Origin: Nyssa sinensis
Lineage: Eukaryota > Streptophyta > Magnoliopsida > Cornales > Nyssaceae
Reading direction: 5' to 3'
Length of the DNA stretch: 64,000 nucleotides
Assembly: GCA_008638375.1 (NCBI GenBank)
Contig: CM018032.1
Span: 33,358,751 to 33,422,750 of the forward strand
The translations under genes were made by a program, and so were the position numbers. The notes under the pieces were generated by a model. That model had not been told where the DNA came from and made no database searches. It saw only the letters and a program-made list of their open reading frames with translations. The first letter of the stretch is position 1; each line of letters opens with the position of its first letter. Shown one piece after another: positions 1 through 10,690 of the stretch.

Positions 1-2690
1 CCTGGAGAGGCAAAGTGCTGCCTGATGTTGAGATTTTCACAGAATGCCTTGAAGCCTTTACCAGTAAATTGTGTCCCATTATCCGAGATAATTACACGTG
101 GTATGCCAAACCTGCAGACAATGTTCTTCCAGGTGAAGCTTTCGACTTCCTTTTCTGTAATATGCGTTAAAGGCTCGGCTTCGGCTTATTTAGAGAAGTA
201 GTCGATAGCCACCAAGAGGTACTTCCTGTTTGGAGTTGCTCGTGGTAACGGGCCCACAATGTCCATTCCCCATTGAGCAAAGGGCCAAGGACTAGGAATC
301 GGGATGAGCTCGTGCTGAGGCTGGTGTTGGTACGAGGCGAATCTCTGACATTTGTCACACTTCCGAACATATTCTTTAGCCTGTTTCAGCATGCCGGGCC
401 AGTAGTAGCCCTGTGATAGAGCTCGGTGGGCTATAGTTCTGCCCCCATTGTGATTCCCGCAAATTCCCTCGTGAATTTCAGCCAAAACATATTGTGACTC
501 GTCTGGAGCCAAACACTTTAACAGAGGTTGAGAATATGACCTCCTGTAAAGTTTGTTGTTCAGGATCAGGTACCGAGCCGCTCTGATTCGGATTCTCCTG
601 GCTTTGTTTTTATCCTCTGGGAGGAGCCCAGATCTTAGATACTGGAGGATTGGGGTCATCCAGCTCTGGGTCTGTTCATCAATTTGAGCAACTGATGCTT
701 CCTCAATGCTGGATCCTGGCTGAAAAGAGATTTTAACGGTGGAGTCTGTTTCAGACTTGAGGCGGGAGGCCATGTTAGCCAGAGCATCTGCTCTGCAGTT
801 CTGACTTCTCTCAATCTTCTGGATAGTGAAAGTCTGGAAAGAATGCTTTAAATGGTTCACTAGTTCGGAGTACCGAAGCATCCTGTCATCCTTAATGGCA
901 AACTCTCCCAAAACTTGGCTTACTACCAGTTGGGAGTCAGAGAAGACATCGAGGTTCCGAGCCTCGCATTCCAGGGCAAGCTTCATCCCTAAGATTAGAG
1001 CCTCATATTCAGCCTCATTATTAGAAGCTCTAAATCCCAGGCTGACTACTTTTTTCGATGTAAGTCCATCAGGGGACTGTAGTACCAGTCCTACCCCTGA
1101 TCCTTGATCGGTTGACGATCCATCAATATACAGCAGCCAGGTTCCTGTAGTTTCGGCGATTTGTGCTTCGTTCTGCTGTGCCGGGGTGAACTCGGCTACA
1201 AAGTCAACTAAGGCCTGCCCTTTAATGGAGTTTCGGGGTACATATGCTATGTCAAACTCCCCTAGCTCCACAGACCACTTGACCAATCTTCCCGATACCT
1301 CGGGTTTCCTCAGTATTGACTTTAGAGGATAGGCAGTTGGAATCTCAATTGGATGGGCCTGGAAGTAAGGTCGAAGCTTCCGGGCTGATATGACCAAGGC
1401 ATAGGCCAGCTTCTCTACTTCTGGGTATCTTTTCTCCGTGTCAAGTAGTGCCCTACTGACGTAGAATATAGGCCTCTGTACTCCTTTGTCCTGTCTGATT
1501 AGTGCGGAACTGACCGCGTTCTCAGAGACTGCTAGGTACAGGAGCAGCTTTTCTCCTTGTACAGGTTTTGACAGGAGCTCTGGAGAGGCTAGGTACTCCT
1601 TTAGTTCTTGGAAGGAATGCTCGCATTCTTCTGTCCATTGCAAAACCTTGCTGCCCTTTAGAGCTTTAAAGAAAGGTAGGCAGCGATCGGTGGACTTGGA
1701 TATAAATCTGCTCAATGCGGTGACTCTGCCGTTCAGTGCCTGAATCTCCTTTCTGGTCTTTGGCGACTTCAGTCCAATCAGGGCTTGGATCTGAGTGGGA
1801 TCTGCTTCGATACCTCTTTGAGAGACGATGTACCCCAAGAATTTTTCCTTCGTAACTCCGAAGGTACATTTCGAGGGGTTGAGCTTCATCTTGTGCTGTC
1901 TGAGGATATCGAAGGTCTGGGCTAAGTGCTGGAGGTGGCTGCCTTTCTGGAGGCTCTTTACCAGCATGTCGTCGATGTATACCTCCATAGTGCTGCCAAG
2001 CAGTGGGCTGAACATCTTGTTCACCAACCGTTGGTAAGTGGCTCCAGCATTCTTCAAACCGAAAGGCATCACTCTGTAGCAGTAGAGTCCTCTTTCGGTT
2101 ATGAAGGCAGTCTTTTCCTGATCTGGAGGGTACATCTGGATCTGGTTGTATCCAGAGTAGGCGTCCATGAAACTCATAAGCTCATGCCCTGCAGTGGCGT
2201 CAACCAGTTGATCTATTCTCGGCAGTGGAAAGCTGTCCTTGGGGCATGCTTTGTTGAGGTCTGTATAGTCAACACAGACTCTCCACTTGCCGTTCTTCTT
2301 CTTGACGAGCACAGTGTTGGCTAGCCACTCGGGATAGAAAACTTCCCGTATCATCCTGGCGTCCAGCAGCCTCTGGACTTCTTCGTCTATAACCCGATGC
2401 CGTTCGGGAGCGATCGGTCTTCTCTTCTGTCTGACTGGGGGGTGATCTGGATCTACCATCAGTTTGTGAGTTATCAGATTAGGATCTATTCCCTCCATGT
2501 CCCTGGTTTCCCAAGCAAAGATAGAGAGGTTGTTCTTCAGAAACCTGACTATCTTTTCCTGCTCGGCGGGCGTAAGGTCTGGGCCGATGTACAAATAACG
2601 CCCCTCTGCTTCTGAACTGACCAGTATCTTGATGGGCTCGCCAACAGGCTTGGCTCGGCTATCACGTCCCCTTGGGCTCAGGGCTCTTCA
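1..2690 (-). pseudogene. gypsy pol: reverse transcriptase, dual RNase H, integrase (broken, partial)
   Basis: The frame opens at 2690 and runs to a TAA at 186-188, then continues in the same frame to base 1. The RT carries the Y-I-D-D-M catalytic box near 1965-1985. The first RNase H (about 1200-1560) has lost its first Asp: where ETD is usual it reads L-Y-L-A-V-S. A second RNase H follows (about 760-1140) with all four acidic positions visible: Asp in YIDGSS, Glu in NEAEYEA, Asp in SDSQLV and Asp in RADALA. The integrase zinc finger (H-x6-H...C-x2-C, about 350-470) and the start of the core (WGMDIVGPLP) precede the TAA, which stands where this family usually has Trp after DYFSK. The stretch 1-185 still encodes core motifs such as IISDNGTQF. 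The product would have copied and integrated the element. It is not functional as it stands. Confidence 0.9.
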
Positions 2691-2767
2691 ACGCCGGATG
2701 GGCAATCTTCCACCTCGGGAGTGTGAGTGAAAACCGGATCTGCACAGTCCCGAGTGTACTGTAATTG

Positions 2768-5131
2768 CTATTTTGGAGCTGTCTCCTTGAGGGCAATAGC
2801 GTGACATTCTCGTGAGGTTGGCTGACATCCTCGGACCGAGTGCACGCTCTGATTGTGGACGTACTTCAGACACTGATGAAGGGTCGAAGTGACCGCCCCT
2901 ATCTGGTGTAACCAGGGTCTCCCGATGATGACGTTGTATGGAGACTTCATGTTCAACACCATGTATTCAGAGATGGTGGTCTTCTGCCCTTCACCTTCCC
3001 CAATAGTGGTAGGAAGGTCAACTCTCCCCAGGGGGGTGCTGAGGTTGCCATCAAAAGCTGCCATTACGGCAGTGGTGGGCTTGACGCTGTCCTGGTCTAT
3101 GCCCATCCGCTTAAGCGGTTCATAGAATAGAATGTTGACTGAGCTGCTAGTGTCGACTAGGACTCTTCTAGTTTCGAAGTTGGCGATTCTGAGGGTGATA
3201 ACAAGGGCATCACTGTGAGGGCAGTGTACCCCTGCTAGATCTTGCTCGGTGAACTGGATCTCTGGCCCTGGCTTGAGCCTCTTTTCGACGTTGGAGACCT
3301 GCAAGATGTTTGGGGCGGTTCTGGCCTCCCGAGCATATCTTTTTCTTGCCCTGTTAGACATTCCTGTAACAGGGGAGTCAGCATGGAGGACGTAGATAAC
3401 ATGGTTGTTCTGCCTCTGAGGCTCGTTTCGTCCTTCCCGCTGCTCTTGCCTCTGTTCGGGCCTCTGATCTGGCCGCTGCTGAGGCTTGTCTTCTTGGGGG
3501 TTCTGCCTTCCGTCTTGTTTGACAAACTCCCGAAGACGTCTCTTCTTTATGAGCTGTTCTATCTCATATCGGAGGGTCCTGCAAGTGTTAGTAGTATGCC
3601 CATGATCTTTATGGAAATTGCAATACTTACTTTGGTCCCGCAGGCTGGGATCTCCTTTGATCGGCTCTGGCCACCTCAGGTTCTCCCGATCTCGGATCTG
3701 CCGGAGTACCTGGTTCGGAGTGGTGTTCAAAGGCGTGAAGTTGGTGAACTCCCTTGGTGCGGAGTTGTACACAGCTCTGGGAGCTGTTTTCTTCTCTGGG
3801 CTTCTGACCCTCTTTTTGTTGGAGTCTTTTCTGTGATCCTCCTTCTTATGGTCCTCTCGCTTCGGATTATCCCTCTGCGTCTGATCCTTGCCCTTCTGGG
3901 CTGAGCGGTTGGCTTCTTCCAGGTTGATGTATTTTTTGGCCCGATCCATCAATGCTGCCATATCGGCCGGGGGGCTCTTTGTCAAGGAATCTCTGAAGCC
4001 ACCTTGGGCAAGCCCGGCAGTAAGGGCCGCAACAAGGAATTTCGGGCTGCAATCCGTGATCTCAGTGAGCTCGGTGTTGAAGCGGGCAATGTAGGCCCGG
4101 AGGGATTCCTCCCTGGTCTGCTTAACATTCAGCAGGAATTCTGGCCCCCTTCTGAGCCTCCTGCTGGTCATAAATCTATCCAAGAACTGTCTACCGAGCT
4201 CGTAAAAGCTGGCAACGGAGTTCGGAGGGAGGTTGTGGAACTACTTCAGAGTTGTTCCCTTCAAGCTGGTGATGAACGTTCGGCACATGAAAGCATCTGA
4301 GGCTCCGTGAAGGGCCATCGTATGCTGATAATGAGATAGGTGATCCCCTGGATCTCCAAATCCGTCGTAGAGAGTGAATTTGGGCACCACGAACTTTCTA
4401 GGCCTCTCTTCGGACATGATGGCGTGGGTGAACGGAGTGGCTAGTCTTCCGAGCAGCCTGGCCAGTTCGTCTTGCTCTGGAGGGTTCTGAGGTCCTCTCA
4501 AGCCGATTGTCCGGTCCATAGACTCGGCAATCTCCTCTACCCTTCGCGGGTCTCTGAGTCTGACATCTTGTGAACCCTGCCTGACAGCCTCGGCTTCAGG
4601 GTAGTAGGGTGGAGTGCGCCCTTCGGATGGAGGAGGAATCCGAACCGGTGGGACTGGCGCTGCATGGTAAGGTTCCTGTGGTGCCGGGGGTGCTCCCGAA
4701 ACCCTAGGAGTTGGGGCTCGAGTAGTGCTCCGGTAATGCACGTCGGGGATAAAAGCGGATGTTCCCCAGCCAGGGACTGTTGATGGCTGTGGATCTCGGC
4801 CAGCGTGAGCAACGCCTGAGGGGTGCCCAGGCTGGTTAGTGGGGGCCTGCCCACGAAGTTCTTCATTCCCCGTGGCAACCGGGGGTTGCGTTCCTGCAAC
4901 GAAGTTGACTGGTGGGCTAGGAGAAGCCGCCGCTTGGTTCTGCGTGAGCGTTGCCAGCGTTCTAGTAATGGCTAGCAACTGCTCCTGCACCAGTTCATTG
5001 TGTCGTTTTATTGCTTCGATCTCTTGTCGCATAGGGTTGTCCACCGGTCCCCTTGTGCGTGGAGCAGGCGGCTGACGCTGAGCGTTTTGCGAACTCTGAG
5101 TATTCTGTCGGGGTCGGAGATTTGGTGCCAT
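2768..5131 (-). pseudogene. gypsy gag-protease (one in-frame stop)
   Basis: Gag begins at ATG 5131 (MAPNLRPRQN...) and is open to a TAG at 4241-4243. The same frame resumes at once and runs to 2768. The related plus-strand gag at 46150-46746 has Trp at this position, so the break is a single Trp-to-stop change, not a frameshift. Visible parts are a proline-rich N-terminus, the retrotransposon capsid region (about 4450-3950), a highly charged Lys/Arg/Glu/Gln region, and a zinc-knuckle-like C-x2-H-x4-H-x4-C near 3570-3625. An aspartic protease follows with D-T-S-S-S-V-N-I near 3125-3165, where D-T/S-G is usual, so the active-site Gly is replaced by Ser. The C-terminal part of the protease (IIGRPWLH) is intact. 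In a working copy the product would form the virus-like particle and mature it. Confidence 0.9.
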
Positions 5132-5189
5132 GGTTTTCCGGTGGGGAAAAAGATGAGTTTACGAATAAAGCACGTAGAGATTAGTCATT

Positions 5190-5208
5190 CCCACAGACGG
5201 CGCCAAAC
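5190..5208 (-). promoter_or_regulatory. primer-binding site of the minus-strand gypsy element
   Basis: Directly inside the LTR end, the minus strand reads TGGCGCCGTCTGTGGG after a three-base gap. This is a usual position and form for a tRNA 3'-end complement in plant gypsy elements. The related plus-strand copy has a close variant just after its LTR (45416 onward). The tRNA species was not determined. Confidence 0.75.
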
Positions 5209-5882
5209 TGATGCTGCACTTTTTGACTCGCAACACGTGAGGGCTCCGTGACCTGTAGAACACTCAGAAAGATGATCAGAGGACCACCGGATTGGCTCCG
5301 GCGGTAGCCGCTCCGATGCTTAAGTAAGTAAGGGAATTGAAAGACTGTATTGAAAGTCAAAGAATGAGCATAAGAATCCAAAGCGTACGTCTAGGGTTTA
5401 ATATATAAGCCGTGGTTCTCCTAATTTTGATTAGGTTTTGCCGCCACGAATATCGGGATTTGATCATCAGAGATTTGCAGTTACCTTGTGGAGCATTGAA
5501 TCGTAGATGGAGATAACCATAGATAGTAGTTTCCGTGTTGAAGGCTGTTTCCTTATTCCCCGCTTAACGGCTGTTAAGGAAACCATATATGCAGTGTCGA
5601 ATAAATACTGTCCAGAACAGGAGGTCTGGACGATGTACATGAGAATATCCTGAATGTTTCATCTGTACTGTATGACCGAGTTCATCGGTTCTGAATGATA
5701 TATAAATAAGAATGCCCCGAAGGCTTATGGCTGCTCTGTATGATAAACATATATGAGAATACCCCGAAGGCTTGTAGCTGTTCTGTATGACCGAAATATA
5801 TGAGCTCTGTAGGATCGAGATTTGTTAATCTGATAGGCACACGTGTCTCAAACTGATTGGTGTGTCTGTTTATGGTATATCA
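5209..5882 (-). repeat. 5' LTR of minus-strand gypsy element
   Basis: The 674-bp LTR on the minus strand begins TGATATACCAT and ends GTGCAGCATCA. Its limits are fixed by comparison with the two other copies. A TATA-like TATATATTAAACC (minus strand) lies near 5397-5410. Compared with the other copies it has an extra internal duplication: the unit around ATGCCCCGAAGGCTT at about 5710-5748 recurs at about 5754-5792. The flank after the LTR is TAACC (5883-5887). The matching target duplication would be outside the window. Confidence 0.88.
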
Positions 5883-6690
5883 TAACCTTTGAAATCCAAA
5901 GCACAAAAACTCTTTCTCCAATATTAATCTTTGATTCATTCAAAAGGAGGCCAAGATTTAACTATGAAATCTCAAGCCTTTCAAAAGAGTGCAGAATGAG
6001 AGATTATATATGCAACTTTGTATTTATATTCTCACTACTCTTATGTATTCATTGTTTTATTTTTCCCTAATTAGAGGAATTCTTGTGTTCTTGTACTTAA
6101 CTCATTTGTATTTGTTTGAGATCGACTTCGTATCAACTGAGATAAAGTTTGTATTTTCAAGGACAAGTTGTGAGTTGTAAAGGTGAAGCTAGCATCTAGA
6201 ACAATAGCTTGAATGCAAAATGAGTGTTTGGTCAAGAAATCGTCGCCTAAGAGTGGACGTAGGCTAAACGTTTAGCTGAACCACTATAAATCACTTGTAT
6301 GTCCTAATTGTTTTCTTTACAAGAACTTTTTGGTGTATGCAAATCCTAAAAAATAATTACCAAACCATACTTTTACATTTTTTTAAAGAAAAAACAAAAA
6401 TTATAAATGGAACATTTTTGTTGCTTTTAAAAAAATTGTGTTACAAAACGGATTAATAAGTGGTGAGGTAAGACCGTAAGGGTGCCAACAAACACACATA
6501 GATGTGAGTGAGAGAGATAAGAGGGCATTAGCATTGACTTCAAAAAACAAGAATGTTCTTCCAATTGGTTGATGGGTAATTTGAAAACCAGCAATTAAGT
6601 TCGCTGTTGAGCTATCAGTCCTATTGGGTCTTCGGATCATGTGGGTCGTTCATTTTTTAGCAGCTTCTTTTTTTCTTTTCTTTTTTCCAC
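5883..6690. other. spacer upstream of AAP gene
   Basis: AT-rich single-copy-looking DNA between the gypsy LTR and the AAP core promoter. Short ORFs here have no recognisable product. It probably contains distal promoter sequence for the permease gene. The LTR sits about 0.8 kb from the TATA box. Confidence 0.5.
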
Positions 6691-6696
6691 AAACGT

Positions 6697-6704
6697 TATA
6701 TATA
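6697..6704 (+). promoter_or_regulatory. TATA box of AAP gene
   Basis: TATATATA lies about 360 bp before the permease ATG and is followed by a C-rich and T/C-rich stretch typical of plant transcription starts. A 20-bp (TC)n tract (about 6812-6832) lies in the presumed 5' UTR. A GAG|GTAGGT donor-like site near 6923 hints at a possible 5'-UTR intron, not proven. Confidence 0.6.
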
Positions 6705-7060
6705 CCCCTCATTCCCCCCTCACATGCCTCCATTCAATTCACTCTCTTCTTCTCCCTCTCTTTTTTCTCGCCAACTTCCCTAAACACACATTCAGAACAC
6801 TTCCAAACAGTCTCTCTCTCTCTCTCTCTCTCGGTAGGTGGTGCGTATGAGTGAACCTGAGTAACTTACCCCAACCCAGCTCTCTTTATCTGTCTGTAAC
6901 TTCTTGCTTTTGTGCATTTTGAGGTAGGTGGTAAATACAAGTAAATCATACCCACGGACCTGCATATTCATTTCTAGCTCTAAATTTGACTTACAAAGCT
7001 CATTTATAGTTTTTTACTTACAAAAGCTTGGCTAGTGTTTTGGGTCCCTCTCAATACAAG

Positions 7061-9024
7061 ATGGGTGAGAATGCTGCCACCAAGAACCACCACCACCTTG
7101 TCTTTGACATGTCCATAGATGTACTTCCACAAGCTGGCTCCAAATGCTTTGACGATGATGGCCGTCTCAAACGAACCGGTATAGTACCTTCGCCCCCTCC
7201 CCTGTTTTTGATATCTCATGTTTCCTCCCGTCCTTAAAAGTCTTTCTTTGTTGTATGATTTTTAACAAGCTAATTAATATTCATGTTCTTATGTTTGGTC
7301 TAAATTAGGGACTGTTTGGACTGCGAGTGCCCACATAATAACAGCTGTGATTGGATCTGGGGTGCTTTCCTTGGCATGGGCCATAGCTCAGTTGGGATGG
7401 ATAGCTGGTCCAGCTGTGATGTTCTTGTTCTCATTTGTGATTTACTACACCTCATCTCTCCTGGCTGACTGTTACCGGTCCGGTGATCCTGTAACTGGCA
7501 AGAGAAACTACACTTACATGGATGCTGTTCGATCCAATCTTGGTAAATATTGTCAACTTCTTTAACTCAAATTTAGATAAGATAGAGGTTTGTTTTTACA
7601 TGTTCTGAAATTGCATTCCCGTCTTAACATTCTCAGGTGGAGTTAAGGTCAAGGTAGGTGGGTCAATTCAGTATTTGAATCTTTTCGGAGTCGCCATTGG
7701 TTACACTATTGCAGCATCTATAAGCATGATGTAAGTTAAATTTCAATCCAAAATTTTTTTTTTAAATTCTCTCTCTTGTTTGATATTGTTTGCCTATTAT
7801 GGATTAATGGATATGTATTGTCATCACTAAACAGGGCGATTAAACGGTCTAATTGTTTCCATGAGAATGACAGAAAGAATCCATGTCATATGTCAAGCAA
7901 CCCATACATGATCATGTTTGGTATTACAGAAATTTTGTTTTCTCAGATACCAGACTTTGATCAAATATGGTGGCTCTCAATAGTTGCCGCTGTCATGTCT
8001 TTCACTTACTCTTCCATTGGTCTCGTTCTTGGGATTACCAAAGTAATAGGTCTGTATCACTTCAATGGCTAATCAAAATTTACAAAATCTAATATATAGC
8101 TTTAACAATAACCGACTCAAACCATTGCTGTCCATGATCTATCAGCTACCGGAACTTTTAGGGGTAGTCTGACTGGTATAAACATTGGAACTGTGACCCA
8201 AACCCAAAAGATTTGGAGGAGTTTTCAAGCTCTTGGTAACATGGCTTTTGCCTATTCATATTCTATCATCCTCATTGAAATCCAGGTACATTCCTAACCA
8301 TGCATTATTAAGCATCTCATTTTATTTATTTTTTTGAGCTGGAAGTAATCAATTTTCTGATAACCAGGACACAATTAAGTCCCCACCATCAGAAGCAAAG
8401 ACAATGAAGAAAGCCACTTTAACAAGTATTGCAGTAACAACAGCTTTCTATATGCTTTGCGGGTGCATGGGATATGCAGCATTTGGGGACCAAGCGCCTG
8501 GAAACCTCCTCACTGGTTTCGGCTTCTATAACCCCTTTTGGCTTCTCGATATTGCTAATGCCGCCATAGTAGTCCACCTTGTGGGAGCATACCAAGTCTA
8601 CTGCCAACCACTATTTGCGTTCATTGAAAAATGGGCAGCAGCAAAATGGCCCCAAAGCAAATTTATCACTCGGGAAATCAATATCCCAATCCCGGGTGGC
8701 TTTCGCCCATACAACCTAAATCTCTTCCGGCTGGTTTGGCGAACAGCTTTTGTAATCGTAACCACTGTTATATCAATGCTGCTGCCTTTCTTCAACGATG
8801 TTGTGGGAATTCTTGGAGCATTCGGATTTTGGCCTCTAACAGTCTATTTTCCAATTGAGATGTATATAGCGCAGAAAAAGATACCCAAGTGGAGTAGTAG
8901 ATGGATTTGCCTACAAATGCTGAGTATTGCTTGTCTCATAATCTCCATTGCCGCTGCTGCTGGTTCGATTGCTGGTGTTGTGCTCGATCTTAAGGTGTAT
9001 AAGCCATTCAAGACCAGCTATTAA
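7061..9024 (+). CDS. AAP: amino acid permease, AAP family (six exons, intact)
   Basis: Exons 7061-7178, 7309-7542, 7637-7730, 7835-8049, 8146-8285 and 8368-9024 join with matching phases (all introns GT-AG, 82-130 bp) to give 485 residues, the usual length for plant AAPs. The protein starts MGENAATKNHHH, has a hydrophilic cytosolic N-terminus and then AAP signatures: GTVWTASAHIITAVIGSGVL, GKRNYTYMDAVRSNLGG, ISMMAIKRSNCFH, SQIPDFDQ, TGFGFYNP and a C-terminal VYKPFKTSY. About eleven membrane segments are expected. The family performs H+-coupled uptake of neutral and acidic amino acids at the plasma membrane, for example in phloem loading and root uptake (established knowledge). Similarity to the AAP2/3/4 group is strong by eye, closest to AAP3, but orthology is inferred. 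No lesion was found, and this is the only clear intact host gene here. Confidence 0.96.
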
Positions 9025-10132
9025 ATCAGCAGCCTTCTTTTAATCCTCATAAGAAAGACGAGAGTAAATTCCAGTTCCATATAGAAATATGTTGATTACA
9101 AACCCATCAAGTCAAGTGGGTGGTGTAGGTCATGTTTATTCCAATTTTCCCGTTCGTTTTTTTTTTTTTATTTATGTTTTTTAGTTGACAATTTCTTTTC
9201 TCAAAGCGAGTGTAAATTATTTATGTAGAATTCAAAGCATGTCACTGCTATCATCAGTCATCTTCACTCTAAATCCGAGAGTATATATGGTATTGCAAAG
9301 GCTTGAAACCCAAATCATAATCTTAATACCACAGCACTGGAATAAATTTTAATATCAAGTCCTCGGATCCTAAGGATAGAATTAGCTACTACTAAGTACT
9401 GACGTGAAAATTTTATATTAATTTTAATTAATCACACTCTACGTTTATTTGATAAAGAATATAAATAAAATAACTTTAATTAATACCTAGGTTGCATAAT
9501 GATCTAAGAAACCCTTTTGTTGAGTTATTGAGATTATAAATTCATGCAAATATTCAAACATATATAAATAAAGTAGAAAAATAAATATAAGAGAAACACA
9601 AGTACCTAATGTGGAAAAAAACCTCAAAGGGTAGGAAAAAACCACCAGCTGTAAAAAAATATATACATACTTATCAACAAAAATAGTAGCACAAGTTTAT
9701 AAAGGCAATCCCCAATAAATTAATCTGCTACAATAACTTGTAAATTACGGCTAGTTTTCTCATTGCCTATATAACATCTTAGATTAGTCTTTCACAGGAA
9801 CACGCTTGTATTATTATTAAATTCACCACTCCCATATATCTTATGCAATTGACTAATGCGCAATAGATATATATGATACCTTTAGTAGTATACTTGTGGA
9901 CACTTTACATAGACTTTCCTCCAACAAAGTATGGGCTGACTAGAACTCAAGAAACTAACTATATGAAGATCAAAAGCTAAATATTTTTTAATGAATTTCT
10001 GGCTCTAAGAGGAAAGGAATTTCTTATGTGAAACACAGTTAGGTCCTATTTATAATAAAGTTCAATTAATGCATCACATGCAACTCATCCATGTCCATGC
10101 ATGTGCTCTTTTACAAATGCCATAAGCCATGC
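9025..10132. other. AAP 3' UTR and AT-rich spacer
   Basis: The 3' UTR follows the permease stop, with AATAAA-type signals such as that near 9342. From about 9420 the DNA is AT-rich without ORFs. The part around 9590-9660, with runs like TGGAAAAAAACC and GGAAAAAACCACC, resembles dispersed plant repeat DNA, but no family was recognised. Confidence 0.4.
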
Positions 10133-10690
10133 TGTGACACCCCGTATTTTTCATAAGCCTTAATACTTTAGGTATTCGGATGAAATTAATTTTTGAGATT
10201 TATTGAAATCAAATAGAAAAATTGTGAGTGTTATAATTTAATGAAAAATACAAATAAGGTTATTTTTAAATTAAAGAGTGATATTGAGGTCAAATTGTAT
10301 ATATTAATATATTATAGTGAAACTTCAAATTAGTTTAAGAATCTTAACTTTTGGAATTTCTTTAAGTGCAAGTTTCCTTCTCAACATAGAAAATTTGGAT
10401 TAAATCTAAATACATGATAATAAAAAATCCTAACCTTATTATTATATATCTCAAATTTTAGAGAGAGAAAAATTGAGGTAAGTTCGTGATTTCACCAAAT
10501 TAGAACAATTATTTTATTATGATAATTTGTTTAGAAAAGTTATGGATTAATTGTAACACCCACCCCTAGTAAATTGGACAATTAGGGAAATGTAATAAAA
10601 CAATATCAATAAAAGAGTCTTTTGAAATTTCTTCGAGTACTATGTCATGACATGATCTAAACCAGTGTTAAAAGCTAACCTAACCCAATA
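10133..10690 (+). repeat. two LTR-like 5' termini (TGTGACACCCC and TGTAACACCC)
   Basis: TGTGACACCCCGTATTTTTC starts at 10133 and TGTAACACCCACCCC at 10552. Both are typical 5' ends of plant gypsy LTRs, and they lie in the same orientation with no ORF between them, as if one were nested in the other. Element A is inserted downstream at 10691. Neither end partner is secure. The flanks are CATGC for the first and TTAAT for the second. Confidence 0.4.

Larger units (their letters stand above)
1..5882 (-). mobile_element. Ty3/gypsy LTR retrotransposon, Tat-like, left end outside window
   Basis: On the minus strand the order is 5' LTR (5209-5882), primer-binding site, gag, protease, reverse transcriptase, degenerate RNase H, second RNase H and integrase, running off the left edge. 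The order protease-RT-RNase H-integrase is that of Ty3/gypsy. A degenerate first RNase H followed by a complete second one of archaeal type is the hallmark of the plant Tat lineage (established knowledge). The 3' LTR and any antisense ORF would lie beyond base 1. The copy is not autonomous: there are in-frame stops in gag (4241-4243) and integrase (186-188), a stop at 2768-2770, and a change of frame between protease and RT near 2690. Two other copies of the same LTR family lie at 41579-42224 and 60071-60705. Confidence 0.92.

Noticed and set aside
3242..3904. 220-codon plus-strand ORF
   Set aside because: Shadow of the gag-protease frame on the opposite strand.
1..5882. Endogenous retrovirus with an envelope gene
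   Set aside because: No envelope-like ORF is visible. The domain order and LTRs fit an ordinary plant gypsy retrotransposon, and the extra gene of the sister copy is antisense and not envelope-like.
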